64,000 nt of DNA from assembly GCA_026874595.1 (NCBI GenBank), contig CM049307.1:53071870-53135869 (forward strand). Direction: 5' to 3'. Under the pieces are notes generated by a model that had not been told where the DNA came from, ran no database searches, and saw only the letters and a program-made list of their open reading frames with translations. The stretch is from Sipunculus nudus. Its lineage: Eukaryota; Annelida; Sipuncula; Golfingiida; Sipunculidae. Positions 1-12,767 of this stretch are shown piece after piece (position 1 is the stretch's first letter; every line of letters starts with the position of its first letter). Both the position numbers and the translations under genes were made by a program.

Positions 1-2959
1 AGAAACCTGAAACTCTATCATAAGAAGCCCTTTTTTCGAAAGACTCTTTTTAGTGACCGCACTGTCTTGTTGGCAATGGGGATGCAGTTGCATCTTGTTC
101 ACTGACCCTTGTTTATTGACATTCACGTATTAGTGGAAACCAGTTTAAGTCTGGTTACCTAATTTTCGGTGACCTCCTACTGGGACCCAAAGCTCCGCCT
201 CCTTTGAATTTGTCCCCAACGGGATGGCTTGTTATAAGCCTTGCTAATTGTGCCCCGCCCCTACAATGGACCACTTTAGTGGACCCAAATGAACCTGCGG
301 ACTTGATATTTTTTTTACGCGTAATAAAAAATGAAATCGATGCTTTAACGAAGGAACCAAATACGAGCACAATATTGATTCATGTTAAAAGACTGTCAGT
401 TGCGTTCTTTCTTCAGTGAATAGCTATAGACAACGGTGTATGGACCGTGTCATGTAACCGAAATGGAATTCTCAAGATGAACATTGTAAAATATGGCATT
501 TGAAAAAAAAACCCGGTTACTTCAACAATATAAAAATGTCAGAGGCAGCCTGATTTTTTTTTCAAAGAAAAAAATCAATACTTTACACATATAATTAGAA
601 AAATGTTGAACCTTTAATTTTTAAATATATGCAAAAGGTCATTTAAATATAAAATACCACCTGTAGTAGGCTGTGAAATGAAAAATGTTTGTGAATAATT
701 TCACATGATGTTACTACATACTCATTTATTTCAAAATGTTATACACATACGTACATACAGGTGTGTGTTTGTGTGTGTATGTGTGCACCATTTACCGAGC
801 GATAAAGCCCAAAAAAGGCTTCTCCTCCTCAAAATCCTGGTTCCGCCCTTGGTTTCTCCCTCTTTCCTCTGATAAAAAAAGTAACTGCCTGACTCGTGGA
901 AATGCTTATCATATTTAAGCTACGAGAGTCATAAAAAATAAACAGTGGGCCACCCCTGCAGGGCAGCATCAGACATTCTGGGCATCACATATATAAGTGG
1001 CTCAGGAGAAGCTCTAGAATGTCCTTGTGTTCAGGCTGTCAAAGAAAATCCGGGCTGACAACCACAACGTTCCAAACATTCTCTCAGGATTTGGTTTCGG
1101 TGACCAGGGGTTAGCACCCGGCGTGTTTACTTAAAAGGTACCCCACGGCACACTGTCCAGGTTCAGCAGTATAAATGCTATATGGCCCACAAACAGCCGA
1201 ACGCGCTCTGTCATAGGCAGCATAAATTAAGCCAAGCTCCCCTGTTTATATGAATAAGGTTCATCAGTACGGTTATTGGGAAGATTCTAGGTGTCCTCTT
1301 GTAAGTAGCCGTTTGATCAAAGTTTCACATTTCATGCATATGCTAAATGCTTGCTTGTCTGTGTGACATTTTGTAATCAGCAAATTATTTTGCGAAAAAC
1401 AGTGAATGGATTGTCATGATGGGACGGTCACTCTCTTCCTACTGCAATTTAATGATATTATGGGTGACCTTCATTATAGGTATTTAAATTAAGTTTCCAT
1501 AGTGAAAGCAGTTTATACTAGTTACAATGACTAATATAAACATTTTTACTAATTAAAGTAAACTGATGGTATCACACAGACATAAATGAAACAAATACTG
1601 ATATTTAATTATCCAATTTGACAGGTATTTCCTTTATATTATCCTAGGGGCAGTCGTATCTACCATGGCCCTCCCAGAGACATATATTCAAAAGTGTTAT
1701 TATAATCGCCAGCAATCGTACCTAACTTACTTTCATCAACCGTTTTATTTTAAAGGTATTTTCAATATTGTTTAAGAGACGTCAATAATGATTATTAAGA
1801 GAATCAAAATTATTTACAGCGCACATGCGCTGGCAGCTAGACACCGTGACATCCAGAATTTCATTTTGAATTTATTATTTATTTATCACTTTAGGAAAAG
1901 ATGGGTCTTGGGTCAACGAAGAGAGGGACCATGTTATGCATGGAAATGAACTATAAAAATATTTGGTGTGGGCGAGGGCATGAGGTCTCACAGTGTTCTC
2001 TAGTTATTAAAGTTTCTGTACTAACCTCAGTCCTGGCTCAGGGTATATGTAAAAGGGGGAAGGGGGGGGGGGGTACTCACAGTTAAAGTTGTTTGAGGTG
2101 CCTGAAAAGAACATACTGGTATTATTTAGGTTAAATGTGAAGGAGTAAATTTAGTATCCAATTAATCTCTTTTTTAATAAATTGCGGAGGTGCAATTAAG
2201 CACAAGATGACACCGACGAACATTGGAAATCCAATAAAATGTTTTATTAATATATGTAGTGTAATCAAGCTATCCGACGATCCAATTAAATCACACTCGC
2301 TCTACATTAACACCTCCTTTTTACAAGGTAGTTTCATGCGTTGCAACGACGTATTTTGCGCACTGTTTACCACCAAAAAGACTATGTGAAAGAAGTTGTC
2401 TGCCTGTAAAAGGAACATGTCATGGAACGAGTTATGAGAAATGAAGCGCTTTTTGCATTTATTTTGCATCTGAGACGTTACGGTTATACCTGCACTTTCA
2501 CGTCCTACGTGATAAATCACGAAAAGAGACGTCACAAGATGGGATGTATACTTGAAGTAAATACTACATTTTATTCTACGTTGCAGATAAACAAAATGGC
2601 TTAAAATGAATACGTTCAGCGCATACTTCAGCGCGTGACCCATTTGTCATACTTTTTACTTATTAGGGTCGTTGGACAATCAAATTTGTATTTGTCAGCA
2701 CAGACTTTTGTACTGTAACAGGCATCTAGATACCACTGAAACAACTGAAGGAAATTGAAAATATTTAAAAGAATAGAACCATTCATTTTAATATATTTTT
2801 TTCAGATCTTGATTGGTACTGGGTTTATATACATGAGGATGTGAAAATTTATTTTTTTATATCTGTTTTTTCAATAAAAAATACATGTAATTGTTAATGA
2901 CACCGCTTTCCCTGTACAATCCATTAAACATTCAATAAACATATAGAGTAAAGTTAAGA

Positions 2960-3390
2960 TTTCTTATGAACGGAATGCGGAATGCGTGATATGGAATCCG
3001 ACATGCGGAATGCGTGTGGAGGAACTTCATATATACTGGCACGGCGGCATGCCAGTTTCTATATATGTTGCCTCTAGATAACACGTGGAACATGTACCGT
3101 TTCGTTTGCCAGATACGCATTCCGCATGCCAAATCCGCGCACAAGGAATCTCACCTTATTTATGTAAACAACAGCGATTTTGTCCGCCTACCTCATCACC
3201 CATTCCGTTCATTATGAATCTTTGCCCCTGGATACCATGCGGAACCGGCAAATATCTGATCGCTACATGTAGGGAACCGTTTTGACGGATACAAATTCCG
3301 AATGCTGGATCCGCGCATAAGAAATCTCACCTTATTTATTTAATCAATAGCGATTTTGTCCGCATCCCGCACATAATGAATCTTAGCTTA
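2960..3390. repeat. degenerate local repeat with GGAATGCG / CGCATTCCGC words
   Basis: GGAATGCG occurs several times at about 2975-3020 and its reverse complement CGCATTCC at about 3116. A unit containing 'aatctcacctta' followed by 'agcgattttgtccgc' occurs twice, at about 3147-3188 and 3325-3364. No terminal motif or target duplication was found. Confidence 0.45.
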
Positions 3391-3684
3391 AGTCATGGGA
3401 AATTTTAGCTTCATAACGCTTTGCCTTCTCAGTGCCACTTCTTACCATGTGTTCATATATATATGCTGCATTCTCCTCTCGCTTCACTAGTTCTTAAGCA
3501 GGGTTTGCTGGGTTACGCCACCAGGTTATTGGCACAGGAAAAATATTGTAATCAGACCAATGGGAGCATTGCATCGCGGGTTTCAAACTTGGAGTTGGAT
3601 GCACCGTGCGGTACTTCCAGGCCCCTGTAAGATGTACCGGACTACCGCTAATTATGGACCCCGCATTAAGATCTATAAATAAGG

Positions 3685-3686
<2 letters not shown>

Positions 3687-3719
<33 letters not shown>
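3687..3719. repeat. (TA)n microsatellite
   Basis: An uninterrupted TA dinucleotide run of about 16 units lies 265 bases upstream of the GPCR start codon. Confidence 0.9.
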
Positions 3720-3722
<3 letters not shown>

Positions 3723-3902
3723 GAACTTCATTTAATCGGTCTATGTAATTAAATAGCCATAGTCGGAGGTGCTTTTTTCAGACTGATAAATGCCGAGAAG
3801 ACTAGGAAAATACACTCTATGTTAACTCCATATATGAGAACTGTACAGTTTATAGGAAATTAACCTTGGTCTTTTCCACAACTGTACACCAATGACTCAT
3901 GT

Positions 3903-3918
3903 ACTTTTTTATTTTCAG
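3903..3918 (+). promoter_or_regulatory. candidate 3' splice acceptor upstream of the GPCR ORF
   Basis: A T-rich tract ending in CAG at 3916-3918 precedes the GPCR start codon by 66 bases. It would suit an intron in the 5' untranslated region followed by a single coding exon, a common arrangement for peptide GPCRs. This is inference from the motif alone; spliced transcripts would decide it. Confidence 0.4.
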
Positions 3919-3984
3919 GTTATACACTTGAACGGGCGACTTTGAAGGAACACTTTCGCGACAACAGGCCACTTTGGAGTAACC

Positions 3985-4983
3985 ATGGCATCCAACATTA
4001 CAACAGGGGCGCCGCGGGAGGATCCCCACCCGTTCGAAAAGACAGGCATGGATATGTTTAAATACGGGCTCCCCGTGTTTCTGGTGGTGGGTCTCACTGG
4101 AAACACCCTCAGCTTTATCATTATGCAAAAGCAGCGGATACGGCAGACTGCGATCCCAGTGTACCTTGCAGCGTTGGCGTGTGCAGATACGTCGGTACTG
4201 ATCTTGGATTTTATCAACAACTGGCCTGAAGCTGCTTTTAATGTAAAGCTGATCTCGCAGTCTTCGGCTGGCTGCAAGGTGCACCACTTTCTGTTTAACA
4301 CCTGTTACACATACGCTGGTTGGCTGGTGATGACGATAGCAATAGATCGTTTTATCGTCTTGACCTTCCCCCTAAAGGCGGAGGTTTATTCTAACCGGCG
4401 CCGCGCCACCATTGTGGTGTGCGTTTTGCCGGCAATGCTGCTTGTGATTTACCTGTATAACCTCTTCACCTGGGATATAGTGGATGGGAATTGTGACGCA
4501 CTTCCGCAACACGCGTACTTCATCGGGACAGTAGCCCCGTGGTTGACTGCTACACTGTATTCCTACATCCCCGTGGTGACTCTGTTCATCTGCAGTATTG
4601 TCATCATTGTACACCTCATTGGCGGAAAAACGCAGAAGTCCAAGGACACACGGCACATAGTTGTCCTGGTACTAGTTGTAAGCATCACGTACCTCGTCCT
4701 CACGGTACCAGTGACGGTCTTCTATCTGTACGTGTTTGGGGAAAAGATGTTTATAGACATGCCGCCTCACATCACACTGCTCCAGTCGATCGTCGTCTTC
4801 CTCGCGCTGCTGAATCACGTGATCAACTTCTTCCTCTACGTTCTGACCTCCAGACTTTTCCGGGCAGACCTCAAAAGCCTTTGCGGTTGCAAAAGCGACA
4901 CGAACGTACAAAAATCCGAGATCGATTACGGCACCGAACTTACGGGCAACACTGGAGACAGAGTAGAAAACGGCCGGATATGA
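3985..4983 (+). CDS. class A (rhodopsin-like) GPCR, peptide-receptor-like orphan
   Basis: The product is a 332-residue seven-transmembrane receptor encoded in one exon. TM1 (about 27-48) carries the GN pair at 39-40, and TM2 the LAxxxAD motif ending in D68. C97 and C170 could form the TM3-ECL2 disulphide. The DRY position reads DRF (121-123). TM5 spans about 186-212, TM6 about 222-250 with P242 and no CWxP, and TM7 about 264-286, where NPxxY is replaced by N281-FFL-Y285. After TM7 an LFRADLKSL segment suits helix 8, and C300 and C302 are possible palmitoylation sites. N4 lies in an NIT glycosylation sequon. The start is the first ATG of the frame and gives a short extracellular N-terminus. 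The pattern resembles the large lophotrochozoan group of FMRFamide-receptor-like orphans, but the ligand cannot be assigned. It would act at the plasma membrane through G proteins. The neighbours say nothing about its job. Confidence 0.92.
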   Translation: MASNITTGAPREDPHPFEKTGMDMFKYGLPVFLVVGLTGNTLSFIIMQKQRIRQTAIPVYLAALACADTSVLILDFINNWPEAAFNVKLISQSSAGCKVHHFLFNTCYTYAGWLVMTIAIDRFIVLTFPLKAEVYSNRRRATIVVCVLPAMLLVIYLYNLFTWDIVDGNCDALPQHAYFIGTVAPWLTATLYSYIPVVTLFICSIVIIVHLIGGKTQKSKDTRHIVVLVLVVSITYLVLTVPVTVFYLYVFGEKMFIDMPPHITLLQSIVVFLALLNHVINFFLYVLTSRLFRADLKSLCGCKSDTNVQKSEIDYGTELTGNTGDRVENGRI

Positions 4984-6372
4984 GTGTAGTCTGGTATTCT
5001 CTAACAGATGTCTATTTTTGTATCTTATGAATTCGATTATAATGCCTTGTAAGGATATAACTCAACGCAAGAACTGATTTTACTATACAATTAATAATGC
5101 CTAACCTTTACAGATAGGAGAAATGTTTGGTAACTTGTGTTTTTTTAACATATTGCATATCAATGCAAGAATATAATTCAACATGGGTAATTTAATTATT
5201 TTTTCATATAATTAACAAACGATCAAACGAGTCTATAACATCTAAAGGAAGGAGATACTGTCTTGTTTATCTTTCTGGTTAGAAAAACTCAGATCCATGA
5301 CCTAATTTACATATATTCTGGACAAGTTTTTTTATACTGGACAAGTAAGTAAACCTCTGTGGCTTCCCATGCATAAACAGATTTGAGAATGTTATATTTG
5401 TCTAAACCCGGTAGCGAACGTTGTAACAAATTCTATACTCCCAGAATTCACGCTTTAAGGAAAATGCCACTCGGTTTCATATACACAAATCGCAAATCTC
5501 TAAAGTCCTTAAGTGCTAATTTTTTATACCCAATAAGTTATATACAGGATATATTATTTTATATTTTAAGAAAAAAAATGTTTCACAAAGATGTATCGAA
5601 CACATACAACCAAAGCTATATGCACTTTACACAGCGCTTTACCTATAGGCCTACTATACCTATATCGTAAGCGCTGTTTGTTTTGACCTCGTATCCTGAA
5701 TCTCTACACCAGAGGGGAGCACTGTATTTTGGTCCAATCAGATGAGACCCTGTGCTGGAAGACAAAACGGTTTACAAGCCAATCGAGGAATACACGGAGC
5801 TAATGTTGTTCATTTCGTTTTGAGTGACAGCTTATCGCCCCGGCAACCGTTTGAACAGGCCACAGGCTCAGAGAGAATGGCCACGTGGTTTCTGGGCGGA
5901 GCCTGATGCCTGTCGAGTGATTGTTGACTGGCATTCTGTTGGCTGCTAGTCGCATCAGCAGTTCTTTTCAGCAGACAGGGCACACGTGTTTAAGTGCATC
6001 ATAAACGATCAAAGCGGGCAGCGGGAAAATCAGTAGCTCCTTTAGAAGCGCAAGATTTCCGCTGACTCGGAAGCGTACTAAATCTATAATGTCTTTGATG
6101 CAACTCAACTGCCATCCAGAAGAATGCACTCGCTTTCAGACATTTTATAAGGACATATCATAATTTAACCAGTCTTTTTGACAAAGATTATTTAAAGGTT
6201 TGCAAAGAACACCATATATGCATATACTACCAGTATTATACCAATAGTTTGTACATCGTAAGCTGCTTTAATAGCACTGAGCATTCTAAATAAGAATGCG
6301 GCCATTTCTTGATACAATAGATTATATGTCAAATATTGAAACGCAAGTGTTAATGTTAATGCCTTGTATAAA
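4984..6372. other. no gene recognised; 3' flank of the GPCR
   Basis: AT-rich sequence with short ORFs only. A more GC-balanced patch at about 5690-6010 has no recognisable coding pattern. The GPCR 3'UTR must lie in the first part, but I did not find a clear poly(A) signal to end it. Confidence 0.5.
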
Positions 6373-7737
6373 CTAGATGTGTCGGAACGACACGAATGCC
6401 CCCGCCTTGGGCAAATTAGAAACATTTGTAAAATTTGGAAAAATTTTTAAGTTCAGGAGGTGTCGTATGGTCAAAAGTAGGTCAACAAGGGCAAAATGCA
6501 AACTCAATCTGTAACGGGTCATTATCAAGCAACACACCAAAAATCATGCCAGTATATGCAGGCATTGTGAAAAAAAGTCCATACATGTGCATTTTCCATA
6601 AAAATTTCTGTCTTTCATGAAATTTTCTATGTTTAGGAGCCCTAAAACAATCAAAAGTAGGTCAACCGGGATGAAATGCAAACTCGATCTGTAACTGTCA
6701 TTATTTACCCACACAAAAAAAATCAGGGTGGTATCTGCAGGCTTTGAGGAAAAAAAGTCAGTATATATGCATTTGTTATGAAAATTTATATTTTCATGAA
6801 ACTTTCTATGTTCAGGAGCAGTCAAATGGTCAAAAGTAGGTCAACTGAGACAAAACAAGAACTCGATCTGTAACTGGTCATTATCTGCCTACACACCAAA
6901 AATCAGGCCTGTATCTGCAGGAACTGCGAAAAAAAGTCCATACATGTGCACCTTTTTATGAAATTTTCTATGTAAGGGCACCGTCAAACGGTCAAAAATA
7001 GGTCAACTGGGACAAAACGTGAACTTGATCTGTAACTGGTCATTATGTGCCCACACACTAAAAATCAGGCCAATATCTGCAGGTATTGTGAAGAAAAGTC
7101 TGTACAAGTGTATTTGTCATGAAAATATATATTTTACATGAAATTTTCTATGTTCAGGAGCCGTAAAAAACAGTCAAAAGTAGGTCAACCGGGACGAAAT
7201 GCGAACTCCATCTGTAACTACTCAATATCTGCCGACACACCAAAAATCAGGCCAATATCTGCAGGCATTGCGAAAAAAAGTCCGTACATGTGTATTTGTC
7301 ATGAAATTTCATATTTTTCATGAAATTTTCTATGTTCAGGAGCCGTAAAACGGTCAAAAGTATGTCAACCAGGATGAAACGCGAACTCGATCTGTAACTG
7401 GTCTATATCTGCTCACACACCAAAAATCAGGCCAATATCTGCAGGCATTGCGAAAAAAAGTCCGTACATGTGTATCTGTCATGAATATTTCTATTTTTCA
7501 TGAAATTTTCTATGTTCAGGAGCCGTAAAACGGTCAAAAGTAGGTCAACCAGGACGAAACGCGAAATCGATCTGTAACTGGTCTATATCTGCTCACACAC
7601 CAAAAATCAGGCCAATATCTGCAGGCATTGCGAAAAAAAAGTCCGTACAACTGTTTGATTTCGGAATGACGGAAGGACGGAATGACGGACATGGGTAAAA
7701 CTATATGCCCCGGCCACTTTGTGGCGGGGGCATAAAA
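6373..7737 (-). mobile_element. B1: Helitron2-like non-autonomous element with ~180-bp tandem core
   Basis: The left end reads CTAG (6373) and then a perfect hairpin, GTGTCG-GAA-CGACAC (6379-6393), followed by ATGCCCCCGCC (6396-6406). The right end carries the inverted copy GGCGGGGGCAT (7723-7733) followed by an A-run. The core is tandem units; two late copies are exactly 180 bp apart (same motif at 7338 and 7518). Read on the minus strand this gives a terminal inverted repeat at the 5' end and an internal copy plus hairpin plus CTAG at the 3' end, the plan of asymmetrical-TIR rolling-circle elements. There is no Rep/helicase ORF, so it is non-autonomous. Assignment to the superfamily is inference. 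Confidence 0.75.
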
Positions 7738-8278
7738 ATACATGTATACTGATAATCTGGTGTATTACTATTACGCATGGGAGAAAATACTATGAGAAGC
7801 TGCTGTATTTGATTTTATGCCGTTCTGTTCGACTGATGTGTAGCGATCCTTTAAGCTCACCGCACACAGGACAAATTGAGCTTATATGTCATGGCGATGC
7901 TGCGTCTGTTCGTAATTTTCAAAATGCTTCTACTTAATTTCTTGAAGGATTTCGATTCTATTTGTTTCATAAGATAGGCCAAGGCTATAGCTACAATCTG
8001 TACCTTAGACGATAGTTAACAGATAAAGTTTTGCGTTCGTGTATATGTCGGTGAGAGTCTATCCTGCAGTATACTAGCTTTGACGGATCTGTCCAAATAC
8101 ATAAAGGCAAATGTTCCCTATGTAGCGATTAGACAGCAAGTACCCCCTACATACTATCATTACTACAGACGTTAAGACTCCACTTTGACTATAATTATTG
8201 CGGAACGATCGGTATATGACAAAAGCGTGGGTGCTAACTGTGAGAAAATTAAATATTAGGCAATAAAAAAAGAGGTAA
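7738..8278. other. no gene or repeat recognised
   Basis: Unique-looking intergenic sequence between element B1 and the MITE at 8279. Only short ORFs occur, without domains. Confidence 0.5.
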
Positions 8279-8723
8279 GGTTCTCAGAAACCGCGTGCGT
8301 CAATTTTAACCAGACGCATCAAAAATTTTAATTTTGATTTTCAATGGAACCTTACCAATTTAGAGCTTAAGTCGCTCGGACATTTCTTTCAAGAAGATAA
8401 AATAATACAATTTGATTTGTTATGTAGTGCTTTTACTTGTTTAGCAAAACAATTCTGTTATTAATATACTTTTTCCCTGATCATATGACATATTTATCGA
8501 AATTTACAAAACAAGGTAAAAAAGAAAAAAACAAGGCCTACAGGCCTAATGCGAACCTGTGCAATGAGATTACACCAGGTATAATGCTTCAATGCTGGAC
8601 CATTACTTTTCAAGAACATGTGTAACATGTATATGAACAATGCAAGTACTAAACACTCAGAACAAGAAACAATTAAACAAACATCACTGCTGCAGTTCTG
8701 GCATGGGTGCACACAACAGAAAT

Positions 8724-11271
8724 CTAGAATATTGGTAGTCAACAAGCCACTACGTATATCCGCCAAAATCAGAGTAGGAAAGGTGAAGTGAGGCATGGAT
8801 TGAGTGGCAAGGGGAAATAGAGTGAGGTGTGTTGCATAATTGCCTGTATGTCTGCAGCCGAAATGTGTATGAAGGTTGCGCCACCTACCACAAAATCGAG
8901 GAAGCTGTCCAAGATATATAAACATGCAAAATTTTAGGCAGATGAGTCAAACCACTACTGAGATATGAGTGATCTTAGCCCACAGCAGAAAAACAGATGG
9001 ACTCTGTGCAAAAATGGTGGCAGGTGACGCCACCAATTTTGTGTATGATTAAGAGCTATGTGAGATCTATACACATGCAAATTTTCAGGGGGATATGTCA
9101 AACCAGTCCTGAGATATAAGCCTGAATGTCTGCAGCGTATACATAAATGTAGGTAGCGCCACCTGCCACAAATTCAGAAAGCTATTAAAGATGTATAATC
9201 CTGCAAAATTTAAGGCAGAAATGTCAAACCACTGCCGAGATATGAGTGATTTTATGCCACGGCAAACAGACGGATGCTGTGCAAAAATGATTGCAGGTGG
9301 CACCACCAGTTTTCCGTATGTTTAAGAGCTATTTGAGATCTATAAATATGCAAAATTTTGGCCCAATCGGTCAAATGGTTCCTAAGATATGAGCTGGGAT
9401 GTATGCAGCATAAATGAATGTAGGTGGCGCCACCTGTCTTAAAACAAGAAAGCTGTCAATGATGTATAAACCTGCAAAATTTCAGGTGGATAAGTCAAAC
9501 AACTGCCAAGATACGAGTGATTTTATCCCAAGGCAGCTGAACAGATGGACGCTGTGCAAAAATGGTTGCAGATGGCGCCACCAGTTTTGCGTATGATAAA
9601 GAGCTATGGGAGATCTATAGACATGCAAAATATTTGCTCAATCGGTCGTATGGTTCCTGAGATATGAGCTTGGAATTCTGCAGCGTAAATTTGAATGTAG
9701 GTGGCGCCATCTGTCATAAAATCAAGAAAGCTGTCAAGGATGAATAAACCTGCAAAATATCAGGTGGAAAAGTCAAACCACTGCCGAGATATGAGTGATT
9801 TTATCCCAAAGCAGATGAACAGATATGCAAAAATGGTTGCAGGTGGCACCACCAGTTTTGCGTATGATAAGGAGCTATGGGAGATCTACACACATGCAAA
9901 TTTTCAGGGGGATATGTCAAACCAGTCCTGAGATATAAGCCTGAATGTCTGCAGCGTATACATAAATGTAGGTAGCGCCACCTGCCACAAATTCAGAAAG
10001 CTATTAAAGATGTATAATCCTGCAAAATTTAAGGCAGAAATGTCAAACCACTGCCGAGATATGAGTGATTTTATGCCACGGCAAACAGACGGATGCTGTG
10101 CAAAAATGATTGCAGGTGGCACCACCAGTTTTCCGTATGTTTAAGAGCTATTTGAGATCTATAAATATGCAAAATTTTGGCCCAATCGGTCAAATGGTTC
10201 CTAAGATATGAGCTGGGATGTATGCAGCATAAATGAATGTAGGTGGCGCCACCTGTCTTAAAACAAGAAAGCTGTCAATGATGTATAAACCTGCAAAATT
10301 TCAGGTGGATAAGTCAAACAACTGCCAAGATACGAGTGATTTTATCCCAAGGCAGCTGAACAGATGGACGCTGTGCAAAAATGGTTGCAGATGGCGCCAC
10401 CAGTTTTGCGTATGATAAAGAGCTATGGGAGATCTATAGACATGCAAAATATTTGCTCAATCGGTCGTATGGTTCCTGAGATATGAGCTTGGAATTCTGC
10501 AGCGTAAATTTGAATGTAGGTGGCGCCATCTGTCATAAAATCAAGAAAGCTGTCAAGGATGAATAAACCTGCAAAATATCAGGTGGAAAAGTCAAACCAC
10601 TGCCGAGATATGAGTGATTTTATCCCAAAGCAGATGAACAGATATGCAAAAATGGTTGCAGGTGGCACCACCAGTTTTGCGTATGATAAGGAGCTATGGG
10701 AGATCTACACACATGCAAAATTTTGGCCCAACTGGTCAAACGGTTCCCGAGTTTTGAGCTTGGGTGTCTGCAGCTTAAATGTGAATGTAGGTGGCGCCAC
10801 CTGTCATAAAATCAAAAAGGCTGTCCAGGATGTATACACATGCAAAATTTAAGGTGGATAAGTCCAACCAATGCAGAGATATGAGTGATTTCATCTCAAG
10901 GCAGATGAACAGATGGACGCTGTGCAAAAATGGTTGCAGGTGGCGCCACCATTTTTAGTATATGTTATAAAGCTTTTCCAGGGCTACATTTGTACAAAAA
11001 CCTTAAGCCTTATCAGTCACACGTTTCCCGAGATATGAGGGTTTATGTGTGGAAACAGACGCACAAATGGACGCTGGGCAGAGAGGAAAGGTCAGAGGTC
11101 AATCAAAAATGAGGGCGCAGCAGTTCACATTTGACCGATCATAATTCCGAATTTTAAAAATTCTCCCCAGTGGTTATGGAGGAGTTCTCCAGAAACCAAT
11201 GAGGCGATGGCGGCAGCGTCTGCGTCCGACTGAATACATAGTATCCGCAAAACTTTGTTTTGCCGGATACA
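8724..11271 (-). mobile_element. C1: Helitron2-like element with tandem GGTGGCGCCACC core
   Basis: It starts CTAG (8724) with a degenerate GTAGTC hairpin and a TATCCGCC motif. It ends with GTATCCGC...GCCGGATAC (11241-11270), a ~30-nt inverted end. The interior is tandem units of about 270-280 bp, each with two palindromic GGTGGCGCCACC-type boxes. It interrupts A1: the sequence either side of it is continuous in copies A2 (about 12930-12960) and A3 (about 32430-32470). Confidence 0.7.
9083..10720. repeat. 819-bp segment duplicated head to tail
   Basis: Positions 9083-9901 and 9902-10720 appear identical by eye: the same ORFs recur at an offset of 819. Flanking units of the same array are clearly more diverged, so this is a very recent duplication or an assembly collapse/expansion artefact. 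Confidence 0.8.
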
Positions 11272-11689
11272 TTGATTGTAGCTGGCACCACCGGTCTTAT
11301 ATACAACGAAGAGATATATACATATGCCCAATGTCAGACTGATATGTCAAACCCCTCCTGTGAAATAAGCAGGGACATACACTGTGCAAAAATTATTGTA
11401 GGTGGCGCCACCAGTCTTGTACACTATAAAGCTACCCTATATGTATAAACATACCCAATTTTTAGGCTGATGTATTATATTCCTCTGTAGAAATAAGCAG
11501 GCACATACACTGCATAAATCAATGTAGGTGGCACCACCTGTCTTATTAATGAGAATACCATCAAAGACGACTAGACAGGTATCAGTCCAATACATCAAAC
11601 TTCCCCAGAGTTTGATGCGCTGGGCTGACAAGGCTAAGGTGAGTAAGGCAGTTGCCCCCGAGTGACCTGTGACAAATTGCTGCCTCAAG

Positions 11690-11870
11690 CTACTGCACTG
11701 CGTGAACTCTTGACCTGCACCTGGCTAGACTGAGTGAATTTTTTACCTGTACCTGGCTGCACTGAGTGAACTCTTGACCTGCACCTGGCTAGACTGAGTA
11801 AACTTTTGACCTCTACCTGGCTGCACTGAGTGAACTCTTGACCTGTTGCATAATCTGACACAGTTGGCAG
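11690..11870. repeat. ~35-bp tandem repeat 'tgaactcttgacctg' of family A
   Basis: The phrase 'actgagtgaactcttgacct' and variants recur about every 35 bases. Homologous blocks lie at about 13230-13450, 32880-33140 and 59170-59410, so this is part of the A-family interior. Confidence 0.7.
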
Positions 11871-12767
11871 TCTGCCAAAGCTATAAATAGATTCAGGCTG
11901 AACTTTGGTGCCAAATATGATACAGTGAGCAGTCTGCCAAAGCTATAAATAGAATGCAGCTACTGCACTGAGTGAACTCTTGATCTATACCTGGCTGCAC
12001 ATTTTCCAATCCTGGCACTGTGCCAAAACTATTTATAGAGCTGACATCATTTTGGCTAATGGCCAATATCAAGGCACTGGCAATCTGCCAATGGTAAACA
12101 CAGTGCTGCCCTCTGTACACAAAAGTGGTCCCTAATTGAAATAACTTTGAAATTTATTTTCCTAATACAAAATGCTTTTCAGCTGACTTTTTATAAAAAA
12201 AGAAATCAGGAATATATGTAAAATTATTACGGATGCATACTGAATGCAAAATTAAAATACAGATATATATAATTGATGGCAAAATCTTGAATTAAGTTGA
12301 GTAGGGATACCAATAATTTATAATCCACATTCAGTTGTCTTTATATAGCCACAGAGAGCTGAATATCAATGATTGTAACATTGCCTGGTATGATAAATAA
12401 CTTAAATCATAAATCTGAATTTTTTAAAAGCTTTTTCCTCAATATTAACCAAATATAACCTGAAATCTAAATGTCTAGTGGCATGATGTAATAGATGCTG
12501 ATTAACTGGTGCCAGGCTAGATGTAACATCATCACACAACTAACATATATGGTAAAATGACTCAATTCAATCTCCATAATTAAGCCAAAAATCATTCATG
12601 TGGAACCATTTATGACAATTATTATAAGAATTATTGTAGGGATTATTCTTGTAAAATATTTAACAAACTGGCTTCAGTGGCATCAGTCGAAAAATGTTTC
12701 GCAAGTTTATAACTCATATAGGAAGATACAGCAAACTGGCTAAGTTCAGCTTCCCGTAACTCATCAA

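Larger units (their letters stand above)
1..3900. other. no gene recognised; AT-rich DNA upstream of the GPCR
   Basis: Only short open frames of 60-113 codons occur here, on both strands, without recognisable domains. The stretch holds a poly-G run (2062-2073), a degenerate local repeat (about 2960-3390) and a TA microsatellite just before the GPCR. It probably contains the GPCR's promoter and 5' exon, but I cannot place either. Confidence 0.5.

Noticed and set aside
9085-10125. 73-codon minus ORFs present twice
   Set aside because: They lie in the 819-bp duplicated satellite segment and have no domain; the duplication explains the pair.
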